Source: Ampelocalamus luodianensis (lineage: Eukaryota > Streptophyta > Magnoliopsida > Poales > Poaceae). Taken from it: a stretch of DNA of 64,000 bases. Positions 48,946-59,067 of this stretch are shown one piece after another. The notes beneath the pieces were generated by a model, which ran no database searches, was not told the DNA's origin, and saw nothing but the letters and a program-made list of their open reading frames with translations. How positions within the stretch are numbered: position 1 is the first letter of the stretch; each line of letters starts with the position of its first letter. The DNA lies in assembly GCA_036346255.1 (NCBI GenBank), contig CM070632.1:25756657-25820656 (forward strand), written 5' to 3'. A program made the position numbers and the translations under genes.

Positions 48946-48951
48946 GGGGAG
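48918..48951 (+). other. N pre-tract hairpin and polypurine tract
   Basis: GAATCTCG (48918-48925) and CGAGATTC (48929-48936) pair around GGG. The polypurine tract AAGGGGGGGAG follows at 48941-48951, 3 bases before the 3' LTR. Confidence 0.78.
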
Positions 48952-48954
48952 ATT

Positions 48955-51900
48955 TGTAACAGCCCTAACTTAGGGTTTGTATTTCAAATGTAAAATTTTG
49001 AGGAGAAATAAAAACTTTTGTTGTCTCTTCAAATCATTTGAAAGTTTCTACAATTTTCCCTAGCAATTTCCAATTGTTAGAATTTAATTCTTGTGATTGG
49101 AAATTGTTGTTATCAGATTCTTAGCTTTCAAACTTATGATCATCCTCTGAAATTATTTTTCCTATCATCTTGATCATCCTATCTACCTCCCTGAATTATT
49201 TCACAATTTTTAGATTTTATTTGCTATTTCAAATGGCCAAGTCAACTCTGTTTGAAATCTGGTCAAACTCCTGGACAGCAGCTTGTGAATTTTCTAGAAC
49301 CATGCAGTGCATAAAAGTTCTGGAAAAATTATACAAGGTTGTCCTCTGTCTCTAGTAGCTACCATAAAAATTTCAGAAATTTTTGGAGCTCAGGAGCTAC
49401 CTCTAAAATTCCCCAAACCTTCTCTGTCTTTTAAATCAAATTCTAAAAATCTTGTTCCTCGGCCCGAACCCAACTCGGGCTCGAGTCCGACCCGCACCAC
49501 TTGACTCTGGTCGCACCGCCTAGCTGCACCGCTGCGCGAGTCCAATCGATCGAATCGTCCGATGAAGATCGAACGATCCACGTCGCGTATGCAACCGACC
49601 TGTCAGAATGCATACACCAATCCCCACCGTCCGCTTTAGATCCAACGGTCGGTGTGTTGTCGATCAAATCAAACCACCGGTTCGCACCGCTTCGCTTGTC
49701 GCCGACATGTGGGTCCCATCTGTCGGCATCAACCTCGTCTTCTCCGCACCTCACCGGGCTCGCGGCGTGCGTGCATGTTTGCCACGCACTGCGTCGCCGC
49801 CACCTTTATGCCCTCGTAATAGGTGGGAGGCATCGCCAGTGACTTCATAAAAGCCCCGAGCTCATCCACTTCTTCTCCTTTGCGTTTCGTGTTATCTCGC
49901 CCGATTTCTTGTTTGCCGAGAAGGAAACGAAGGTAACCATCGCGTTGGAGAAGCCCTTGAGCCCGCAACCTCACCATCGTGAACCACACTCGGTCGCATC
50001 CATTTTTCCCATCCCGAGCTCGTGGCATCCAGTGAATCGTCCGGAGCCACTTCTTCGTCCCCAACTCCGTTGGTCTCGGCTCTGCAAGCTTGCTAGTGCT
50101 CTGGTGAGTTTCGGCCGACACGCGGTCCCCGGATCGCATTGATGCAATCGGGTTAATGATGGCTTCATTTTTGTCTTTGGTGCATCGTTGAGGCTGCGCG
50201 ACCCTTTCTTCTCCAATCACGGTGTTCCGCCGCCGTGGCAATTCCGGCCGCCTCGGACCTTCTTCTTCGACGTTATCTTGTGCTTATTGCTCCTGGAGTC
50301 GAGGCGATTCCGTGGCGCACCTTCCCGAAGCTTCTCGAAGTCTGTAGCGTCTTCTCTGCGAGAGCCGTAGCTTCTTCTCCGCCTCCGGCCGTCGTGAGCC
50401 CATCTCCGGCGACCATTGGGCTCCGCGTCACCGTCACCGGGTTCGTGAGGTCTTTGCGAACCTTGAGGTACCACTCACTCGTCTTGAAACTCATTGGTTT
50501 GCTAGATCACCTGTGCGGCCGCGCCGCCGTTCCCGTGCGTGCCGGTGAGCCGCCGGCGAAGCTTAGTTAGCGCTAACCCCTGTTCTAGTGAGTCTCGTCT
50601 TGTGGGCCTTGCGGTTAGTCGCGTTTAGAAATCGTTTAATCCATCCGTTGCCGTTCACTTTGTGTCTCTGTCTTGTGGGCCCGGAATGTCAGTTGGGGTG
50701 GTGTAGTGTTATTAATATGTTTTCTCTGTTTGAAAGCGTATTTCTCTGTGAGTATGTGTTAGAAGTACACTTTGATATGTCAAAGACGTATTCTTAGAAT
50801 ACGCCAGCGTCACCTTATGCAGGCGATCCGCTCTGGTCGGCGCTTTGCGCCGCCCATCTGTCGATGTCTGGGGCTAGATAGTTGTGGGTAGAAAAAGGAT
50901 TAAGTGCTTTAGTAAATGCTGTAATGCTTTTACATTTGCCTGTTAATTCAATTAAATTTGTAAAATGCATAACTAATTCAATTTTTATCCAAATTGTATG
51001 AAACCAGTGCTGTTAATTTTCATTTTAAGTGTACTATTTGATAAAATTAACTTCACCCATGTCTCTGTAGCAAAAATCTGTTAGCTAATAAAATGATGTC
51101 TTATGCATTTTCTAAATTAGAAAATGCATATCTCTTCAATAATTGTCCAAATTAAATGAATCCAATTCTGTAAAATTTCATTTTCAGTATACTAACTATT
51201 AGGATAGATTTTATACACTGGTTCTGTTCATGAAAATTTGTTAAGTAATTAACTAGTGACTTGTGGTGTTTTTAGCTTAGAAAATTCATAGAAAATTGCT
51301 AATAACTTAAAATGATTGGTTCTCTGTTTCTAAAATTCTGTTATTTCATACTTAGGCTGCTGTGTGAGTTTTGGCTTGTTTGATGTTGTTGAATGTTTGA
51401 GTTTTGTCGGTGTTATTCGTTCTTATTTCTTCGTTATGTTCGATCGTTGAAGCTTCGATATTTGCGGCAACCACGAGGACGATCCTCCGCACCATATTGA
51501 GCAACAGCAGCCAGGCAAGCAGTTTGATCATGTTTAATCCCAGTAATTTTAAAGATTAATATTTTGTTTCAGCTGTATGTATGCATTGCTTAATTTGTGT
51601 TAAATTGATTAGTTAAATCCAGTAATGCATATCTGTAGACAAAATATTGATCTCTACTACCTGAGCCTAGGTTATTTGCTGTGATTAGAGATCGCTGGAT
51701 GATCTCTTGTCACTTAGTAGATCCGGGTCAACTTGCTTAGACATGCTTAGCTATCGGTAGAACTGGGCGGTTATCGACTTTAGTCGGTAACCTTGATCAC
51801 ACAAAATTTACTATAGCTTTATGTTTTAGCATTTCTGCTATGTTTAATTACAAAATTAAAAATTAAAACAAAAATGATTTAGACTTGGGCACAATGGTAA

Positions 51901-53100
51901 GACTGGTGTGATCTGTTGGGTGTGTTGGAAAGGTGCCCAGAGTCGATTAAGGACCGAGTTACTTGCGCCACCGTCTTGAGCATTTTGCGTGCTAACCACA
52001 CTAGAGCATATGGGACCTCTCTTGACCTAGTACTTTGGCGTGTATTGGCTCGGTCGCAGGAGGTCGCGGGAGGGACGGAGGTGGGAGCATGGTAGTTGTC
52101 AGAAAAGCTTTATCTCGAGTGGGTAGTTGTCTTTTCGGCTTTACCATGTAGCGTATGGGTTTCTATCCATACAGCGGTCGGGGTTGATACACAATATTGG
52201 AAAGCATCTCGTAGGACTTAGCGTGCCGACATACCTTGAAGTGTGTTTTGGCTTAAAGGCGATGCGAGTGTGGGTACATTGGTACACCTGCGAGTGGTTA
52301 AAACTATTCGAATAGCCTCGCCCTAGGTTATGGACACGCTCGGATCGCCCGTAAGAACTAGACTACAACATTTAAATTAAAACTTGATGGGTGGTGCGAA
52401 TGGGATTCGTGTTATTGTTGGGGTGACTATTGGGATAGTCACTTCTAGGTTGTTTATCTTTCGCTTTTGTTATTAATATCCGTACTGTATTTCAATCTTA
52501 AAAATGAATTGCAAACTTGCCTTTAATCTGTATTACCTTATTGCAAACAAAAATTGGCTTTGTGCAAATAAAACATATGGCCTCCACTAAACAAGCCTGC
52601 ATGTAGCATATGAACAGGTCTGCTAGTTCACACGTCAGTCTTGCGGGTACAAAGACAATCTTTGTACTCAGGTGCTTTGCTTAATGTTTTTGTTGCAGAG
52701 GAAGAAGGTGAGCCTCAGGGTCCTCACTACGTGAGTGTCTTTGTCGCCGTGGGTGACGACTAGTCTTGGCGGTCGGTCGGATGCCTTGTGGGTTGAAGGC
52801 ACTGCGATTGGCTTTGTTTATAGCCATCTTATGGCACTTTTGCTTCATTTGTCGTTCTTGTTATTTGTGTATCTTTTGGGCGGTCGGCTGTGTATGCGTA
52901 ATAACCTCTTCTATTTGTTTATCTTCCGTTTGGAAGTGTGGTGTTTGGACTCTATGAGTGGAATGGAGTTGATGTCTAATTTTGTACCGGTGTGTATCTT
53001 GCTTCGGGAAGTATACATATCTCGAGATCGATTTATTTGATTTGTGATGCTAGGACCGGTGGTTGGTTAAGCATTACAAACCAAATAAATCGAGTCCACA
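48955..53100 (+). repeat. N 3' LTR (about 4.15 kb)
   Basis: It starts TGTAACAGCCC and repeats 42121-46229. Its right end reads CGAGTCCACA where the 5' LTR reads CTGGGTCCTCA, so the last bases are uncertain by 1-3 positions. The palindrome is at 52304-52315 and the hairpin at 52647-52667. Confidence 0.9.
52647..52667. other. conserved LTR hairpin (N 3' LTR copy)
   Basis: It has the same 9-bp stem and CAA loop as at 45780-45800. Confidence 0.65.
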
Positions 53101-53874
53101 CACCATTTGTCGTGCTCGCTCCCGCTTGCTACTGATGAGGGCATGACCTCTATAGATACAATCAAATTTGCTATGCTTGCTGTTCCAAATACAAGAGCTT
53201 GTACACTTCACTTAAATTATCAGGTGAGCTCGTTTTTAGGAGTGTCTTTATATTATATGAACTATATGATGCTACCTAATAATGAAAATGTATATTTGTG
53301 CAGCACCACTTCACTTTGCGTCCAAGCCGAGCAAGAGTTCAAGTTGACACGTTTTGGAATCCAGTTCGGCCTTTAGAGACAGCCCTGACTTCAAACGAGC
53401 ATAACTTTCACATACGGACTCCATTTGAGGTCCACAAGTACTTGATTGAAAGCTTATCTCGTCCTCTTTCCAATGAAACTAGCCACACCTTCAAATTCCT
53501 TTTATGTATGTCGCAATCATTAAAAGAAGGTGCTGCATCACCTGTTTGGGCCAAATTGGGCCTTGTAACCTATTTTGGACCGTACTGTTCATGTGAACAG
53601 TATCCATGAATAGTACCACCCCTTAGCTCTTGGATATGTGTGGCTCCCTCTCCCCTATATAAGGAGGCCACACCCCTCTAGTTTTTCTCGGATTTTGTTG
53701 AGTTAAAAGTTAGCTACAATGCAACTTCGTGTATTGGCTTGTGTCGGCTAGCCATACTATAGTTGTACGTTTGGACTCATGATCACATGGTCGTATGAAT
53801 AAACATGACTAAAGGACTTAGGGAATTGTGGCGCGGCCACTGTTATTAAAAGATATTGTGCCAAGGCTAGGGTG
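53101..53874 (+). other. unassigned 0.77-kb segment, partly F LTR, with a TATA-like box and an intron-like stretch
   Basis: The right part (about 53700-53874) resembles the middle of related LTRs and joins 57757 across L4, so it is F LTR. The left part is not recognised. An exon-like stretch ends ATTATCAG|GTGAGC (near 53223), and an acceptor-like TTGTGCAG (53297-53304) follows after about 80 bases, which mimics a small plant intron. A TATA-like CTATATAAGG is at 53655-53664. A palindrome ACTGTTCA-TG-TGAACAGT is at 53584-53601. The short frames have no known domain. Confidence 0.45.
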
Positions 53875-56800
53875 GTGTCAGACCCGGGTATTAATACACC
53901 CAGATCCTCTGTGTATTTCTGGACTAGTCCCATGATCAGTAGCTAGTCCACACAGTAAACAAAATGATAACAAATTCATATCACAACTTTATTAATAAAT
54001 AACAACAGAGTTGATTACAAAGGAGGTGTACAGGCCCACAATAAAATAAACACAGCGGAAGATGAAGAAGTAGTAGGGTCCAGTTAATCTGCCACAGGCA
54101 ATCGACTGGGGAAGCGGCCTAGTTGTCGAGATCCACATCGGTAGCAAAGTCCTTCTCCTTTGAAATTTGTTTGCATAAGCAAGAATGAGCACAACTTCCA
54201 TGCTGCAAGTTACACCGTCAAGTAATGTAATGACAGCATATATGGATGTAACAAAGGATGGCTTATAAAGTTATTTGCATAAAGCAACATTTTCTTTAAA
54301 TCGGTACTAGATTCCAGCGTTATTCTATAACTAAAGTTTATAAAATTCTCAATTTTATAGTCGATAACGTTCACACATGAGTGGTGAAGGATATCCTCCT
54401 ATCACATGGCTGTTTGCCTAATTCCCAATTGGATAAACCGGCTTTGAAGAAGTCTTTTCCGACAAAATCATAGTCTAACTTTGAGTAGTTCGCTAGCATG
54501 TCCATAACAGCGGACACGGCTATTCGAATAGTTTTACACTCGCAGAGGTTGTGCAGCTTTACCCACATGACAAGACTTCTCTAGTTTGTCCAGGCATATA
54601 TCTATGCCACCGCTCACTACCTTTGGTAAGCGGTCTAGAGCACGTGTCGAGGCCTTTACAATGTTACGTCTTAATGTATTCGTGCGCTAAGGTTTCGCTA
54701 CCAATGGACTGGCCATCCTCCGGAAGCCCCCTCTTGCGCCATATGGGTCTAATGTCTCACCAACGCCCACACATACAACATAGCACAAATAACACTAAGA
54801 CGTCATAAATTATTTAGCCAAGTCCCGCCCATACGGGACATGTGGTGGTACTCTGATAGGCGTAGCATCATGCGCTCAAGACCGGTCCTTAAGCGACTTG
54901 GGCGACTTTCCATAAAACCTCGGGCCTTAACCCTAACGATTAAGCCGTGCATGAACTCGCACCCACCAATCATCCATTCGCCAAGTCCAAACCATCATTT
55001 TATTTTATTTTCCAAGTCATTTGTAAAACTCCCATGACACACAGATGCCAAGGGTACAATTTAAACAATAATTGATTGATGGCTAAAATTCCCCAAAAAC
55101 AAGTTTGGTCTAAAAGCATGGCTAAGCAATACGTTTAAATGATCCTAGTTCATACTATCGTATCAACCAGGTTTGATCTAGGGTGACAATGTATTTGATT
55201 CAATATCACCATTGGCCATACAAAGGATTTTAGGCATAACTATATATTTAAAACAGGAATTTAAGATACTGATATAAATAAGCATGCAGTAATAATTTAA
55301 AACAGAATATAAATAATTTAAAATAATAGGATCGATATGATCAAGGGTATAACTTGCCTTGCTTGATGAGGTGACGTTGTTTTTCTTAACAGATCACCTT
55401 AACAGAACTTCTGGTGTTGAGGTGACGTTGTTTTTCTTAACAGGTCACCTAGTACTCACAAGTACTATCTTCAGGTAGTCCAAGTGTACGATCACGATGA
55501 TCATACAGTCAAAATTAATCCTCTTATGTTGCTCTTCAGTCAGCGTCGAAATCTGATTCTCCGAAGTCGTTGATGATCACACAGTCAAAATCAATCTTCT
55601 TATATTGCTCTTCAATTGGTGTCGAAATCTGATTCTCCGAAGTCGTCGAACTCTAATCGTGCAATACAACAAATTCAACTCAAATTCAAATAAATTCAAA
55701 AGGACAGATCAAATTAACTCCAATTAGAAATATTTTACTTTAGTTAGCTAGATAATAATTTTATATGAATTTACAAACTTGAATGGACTAAAACGGAGTT
55801 CGGAAGCAAAAGATATGAATTTTAAAAGATTGAAATTACATGAAATGATAAATTAGGGTTTAAAATAATTATGGGTCAAATGAACCCAAAATCAAATGAT
55901 TTTGGTTTAGATGGCTAGATCTTGATTTTATAGGAATATAGAAATTTGAATGGACGAAATCGGAGTTCGTATGAGGGAGAACGAACCCCGGGAAGTTCTA
56001 AATCTAAATAAAACCTAATTTTCAGATTTTAGTGAATTTCTTGAATTATTTTTCTAAAAGAAATTCTAATTATTGCGCAAGCATGACGTCAGCGAGGATT
56101 TTCTTTTTCCAGCCGAATTATTTTCCTAAAGGAAAATAATTTGTTTCACTGACAGGTGGGGCCCCCGCATCATTGACTCAGCCCACGGTGGACCGATTCC
56201 ACCGAGCCGAGGGCTAGGCGATGCGGTGGACTTGCCACGCGGGCTGTGACATGGCGCAACGCGGCGCTGACGTGGCGCGGGATGCTGAGGTGGCGCCGAG
56301 GTGGCAGTGATGTGGCGACGCCACGTAGGCACGGGACCGGCGGCGTCACGGCGTCGAGCTTGTCGGCGATGGGCGGCGCCTCGGCGGACATGGTTGGTGC
56401 CAACAGGAAGTGGAGAACGCGAGGATGTTGATGCTCACCGTAGTTGCACGAATGCACGGCGGAAGGGTCACCGGTGACGACGTTAAGCGGCGGCGCGATG
56501 CGGTTTTCGGCGGCGGTGGTGTTCGGGTGGTTCTCCGACGATGCCAAGGTGCGCACGGGGTAGCAGGCGTCGCGGCGATGTCGAAGAGGGAATCGAGGTG
56601 GCCGGAGCGGACTTGACGACGCCGGAGAAGACGATGGACCAAGCTTCGGGGCTCGCCGGAAAACATCAAATTCACAGCGATTGAGGGGAGGAGAGGTCTC
56701 TGGGTTTGGGGCGCTGGGATGGGCGAGAAGGAGCGGAGCTCGGGCGCTACTTATAGGGGTCGGAGGGAAGCCGGAAGGTGGAGACCATGTGCGGGGAAGG

Positions 56801-57751
56801 TGGCGGCGGCGTTTAGTGCTCACGGGCGAAACCGAAGCGAAGAAAGGAGATCATGGGCGGAGTGGAGGCGGTGTTGAGTGGCGGTTTGAATGCGCACGAT
56901 GGCGAGGGAAGTGGGGAAGGGAAACGGGCGCTACGGAGCTCCCGCGTGGCGATAATGGTGGCGGTTACTCGGGCGCGAGGAAGACGGGAGGTGGGAAGAA
57001 GAAAGGTTCGGCGGCCGTTGGATTCGCATCGGACGGCGTTTGGAAGATAGGTGGCGTGGGTGCGGTAGCGGCTGTCCGATGTAGATCGGAGGGCCCTTAT
57101 CTCTGTGACATTTGGACCGCCCGAATGACTTCGAGATCTGATCGTTGGTTTGAGATCTGACGGTCGGGAAAGGTGAGGAGGCGTGGGTGCGTGAGTGCCG
57201 TTTGATGGAAATCGGGCGGTGGGGACAAGAGCGAGGAGAGAGAGCGGTGCGGGCGGCGTGGAGTGGGCCGGGAACGTGTGGAGATGGGCCGGACCAATGG
57301 GTTTCGGCCCAAAGGAAATTTTGGGATTTTAAATGGATTTCTTAATTGATTTATTTCCAGAAATTCAAAATGGCTTTAGAAAATAGCAAAATACATCCAA
57401 AAATTCTAGAAAAATTCACAGAAATTCCTACAGTTATTTTGGACTTAAATAAAATAGTTCCAACTTAAAGTTGGCTATAGTTTTAGAAAATAAATTGTTT
57501 TGGCTTTAAAATATTTATAAAAAAGGCTTTTAAAAACTAAGAAAATTCTATAAATTATTTAGAATCTTATTTTTCAGATCAAACCAACTGAAATTTCAAG
57601 GACTTCAAATAAATTTTAAATTTTTGACTTTCAAAACTTCAGAGATTCAAATAAGGCAATCAAACTCTAGCAAATTCTCAGAAAATCCAATTAGAACAAT
57701 AACTTTATTTTATTTTATTTTATTTTGGTAACATAACTTTGGGATGTTACA
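53875..57751 (-). mobile_element. L4: solo gypsy LTR, minus strand, 3877 bp
   Basis: It starts TGTCAGACCCGGG and ends GGGATGTTACA, with perfect TSD GGTGG (53870-53874 and 57752-57756). It is the same family as L2. It carries two local tandem duplications (55368-55647) that L2 lacks. The palindrome is at 54520-54531. The long minus-strand frame 56170-56823 is Pro/Arg-rich leader DNA with no domain. Confidence 0.9.
55368..55647. repeat. two tandem duplications inside L4
   Basis: A 51-base period repeats GAGGTGACGTTGTTTTTCTT (starts 55368 and 55419). A 76-base period repeats GATGATCAYACAGTCAAAA to CCGAAGTCGT (starts 55496 and 55572). L2 has single copies of each at the matching place (about 31066-31225), so the duplications arose in the L4 lineage. 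Confidence 0.8.
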
Positions 57752-57756
57752 GGTGG

Positions 57757-58856
57757 CCTTTGGTCGGGTTGAACGAAAATGATTTATACTCGGGCAAGTG
57801 ATCGTGTAGTAAAGGGGATGATTTTGGGATGAGGTTGCCTCGCCTGAGTAGCCAATAAGGACTTAACTTTGTGCGCCATTGATCCATGCCATATCGTACA
57901 ACCACAAGTTGATTATGGGGTGGATCTGGCTAACTAATTAGCAATGTTCTGATTTGGTTCTGTTTTGAGCTGATGAGCGGCGCAAGAGGGGGCCCGGAAT
58001 GGCGAATCCTTAGCGAGCAGAACTGGGTCAGAACATAACTTTGTAAAGGCCTTGTCACGTGCTCTAGACTGCTTACCTAAGGAAGTGAGCGGTGGCATAG
58101 ATATATGCCAAACAAACTAGAGAAGTCGTGTCTTGTGGGTCAAGCTGTACAGCCTTTGCAGAGTGTAAAACTATTCGAATAGCCGTGTCCTCGGTTATGG
58201 ACAATGCCTGGCGATTTCACACGAGGGGTAGACTTTATCAAAAATGGTGGGAATGATGGTTTAGGTGGATTGGTTGGGAAGTTCACTTGTTGTTTTCCAA
58301 GAAACTTGTTTACTTATGTATTAATCTTTTAAATTATGCTTTCAATCTACTTACTGTATTTACTGTCAATATCGCTTTCCGCAAAATAACCATAAATCTA
58401 TCCTTGTTAAGCCTAGCATGAATAATAATTGCATACATTTCGCTACGGCTTGCTGAGTACATTCAAAGTACTCATGGCTTTATGCCCTCTGGTTTATCAG
58501 TCGCCGAAGAAGACCCAGGAAGCTCAGAGTTCTAAAAAGGGGAGTATTTCGAGGATTAGGCAAACTAGGTCATGTCCTCCACTCGATTGCATGTGGGCAT
58601 GTCGGCTGGCCACCACAAGATATTTTGGGTTCCACTGCAAGTTATCTTTTGTTGTTAAGCCCTGCGTGGCAACTATGTAAGACTTGACCATAAGGTCCTT
58701 TTGCTACCAAGTAATATTAATTTGTCTGCTTCATCGTTGTTTGGTTGTATGGTCATGATTACATCTATGTTGTAACTGTGCGAGCTAGCTACTGATCTGG
58801 GACTAGTTCAGAATGCACAAAGGGATTCCGGGGTTGCATACCCAAGGTCGCCGACA
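57757..58856 (+). repeat. F 5' LTR, final segment
   Basis: It continues F's LTR after L4 and ends CCGACA at 58856. It carries the palindrome (58171-58182) and the terminal block CTGGGACTAGTTCAGAA, which is shared with E1. Small frames, such as 58429-58680, are LTR sequence. Confidence 0.85.
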
Positions 58857-58860
58857 GAGG

Positions 58861-58873
58861 TGGTATCAGAGCC
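58861..58873 (+). other. F primer binding site (tRNA-Met type)
   Basis: TGGTATCAGAGCC lies 4 bases after the LTR end at 58856, as in E1. Confidence 0.93.
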
Positions 58874-59067
58874 ATATCAACTGTAGGACGTAACCTTAGT
58901 TTTGTTGCTTCTTAGTAGCTTTTCGGCTATCTGTTTCTCGGGTTTAACCGATTATCCTTAGTTAGATTGTTCCATCTTTCTCTCTTGTTCCCTCGTCCTT
59001 GTGCCTTTCCCTCTTATCTATCGTGCTTTCTTCCTCTCGTCTATTAAATCTGGAAAGATTTGTGCAG

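Larger units (their letters stand above)
42121..53100 (+). mobile_element. N: plus-strand gypsy element lacking protease, RT and RNase H
   Basis: LTRs at 42121-46229 and 48955-about 53100 flank only 2.7 kb of internal DNA. The internal region keeps a damaged gag, a zinc knuckle, integrase and a chromodomain, then the pre-tract hairpin and polypurine tract. Protease, RT and RNase H are gone, so this is a deletion derivative. The flank before N is CCCGC and no matching TSD is seen after 53100; error or recombination may have hidden it. The LTRs are near-identical in AT-rich parts, so N is younger than its host F. Confidence 0.88.

Noticed and set aside
53107..53376. possible host gene with a small intron
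   Set aside because: The pieces are short and match no family I recognise, and the spot lies inside a split LTR. It is kept only as an unassigned segment.
56170..56823. 217-residue minus-strand frame
   Set aside because: It is GC-rich leader of solo LTR L4. It has low-complexity Ser/Pro/Arg content and no recognisable domain; the same zone in L2 does not keep the frame.
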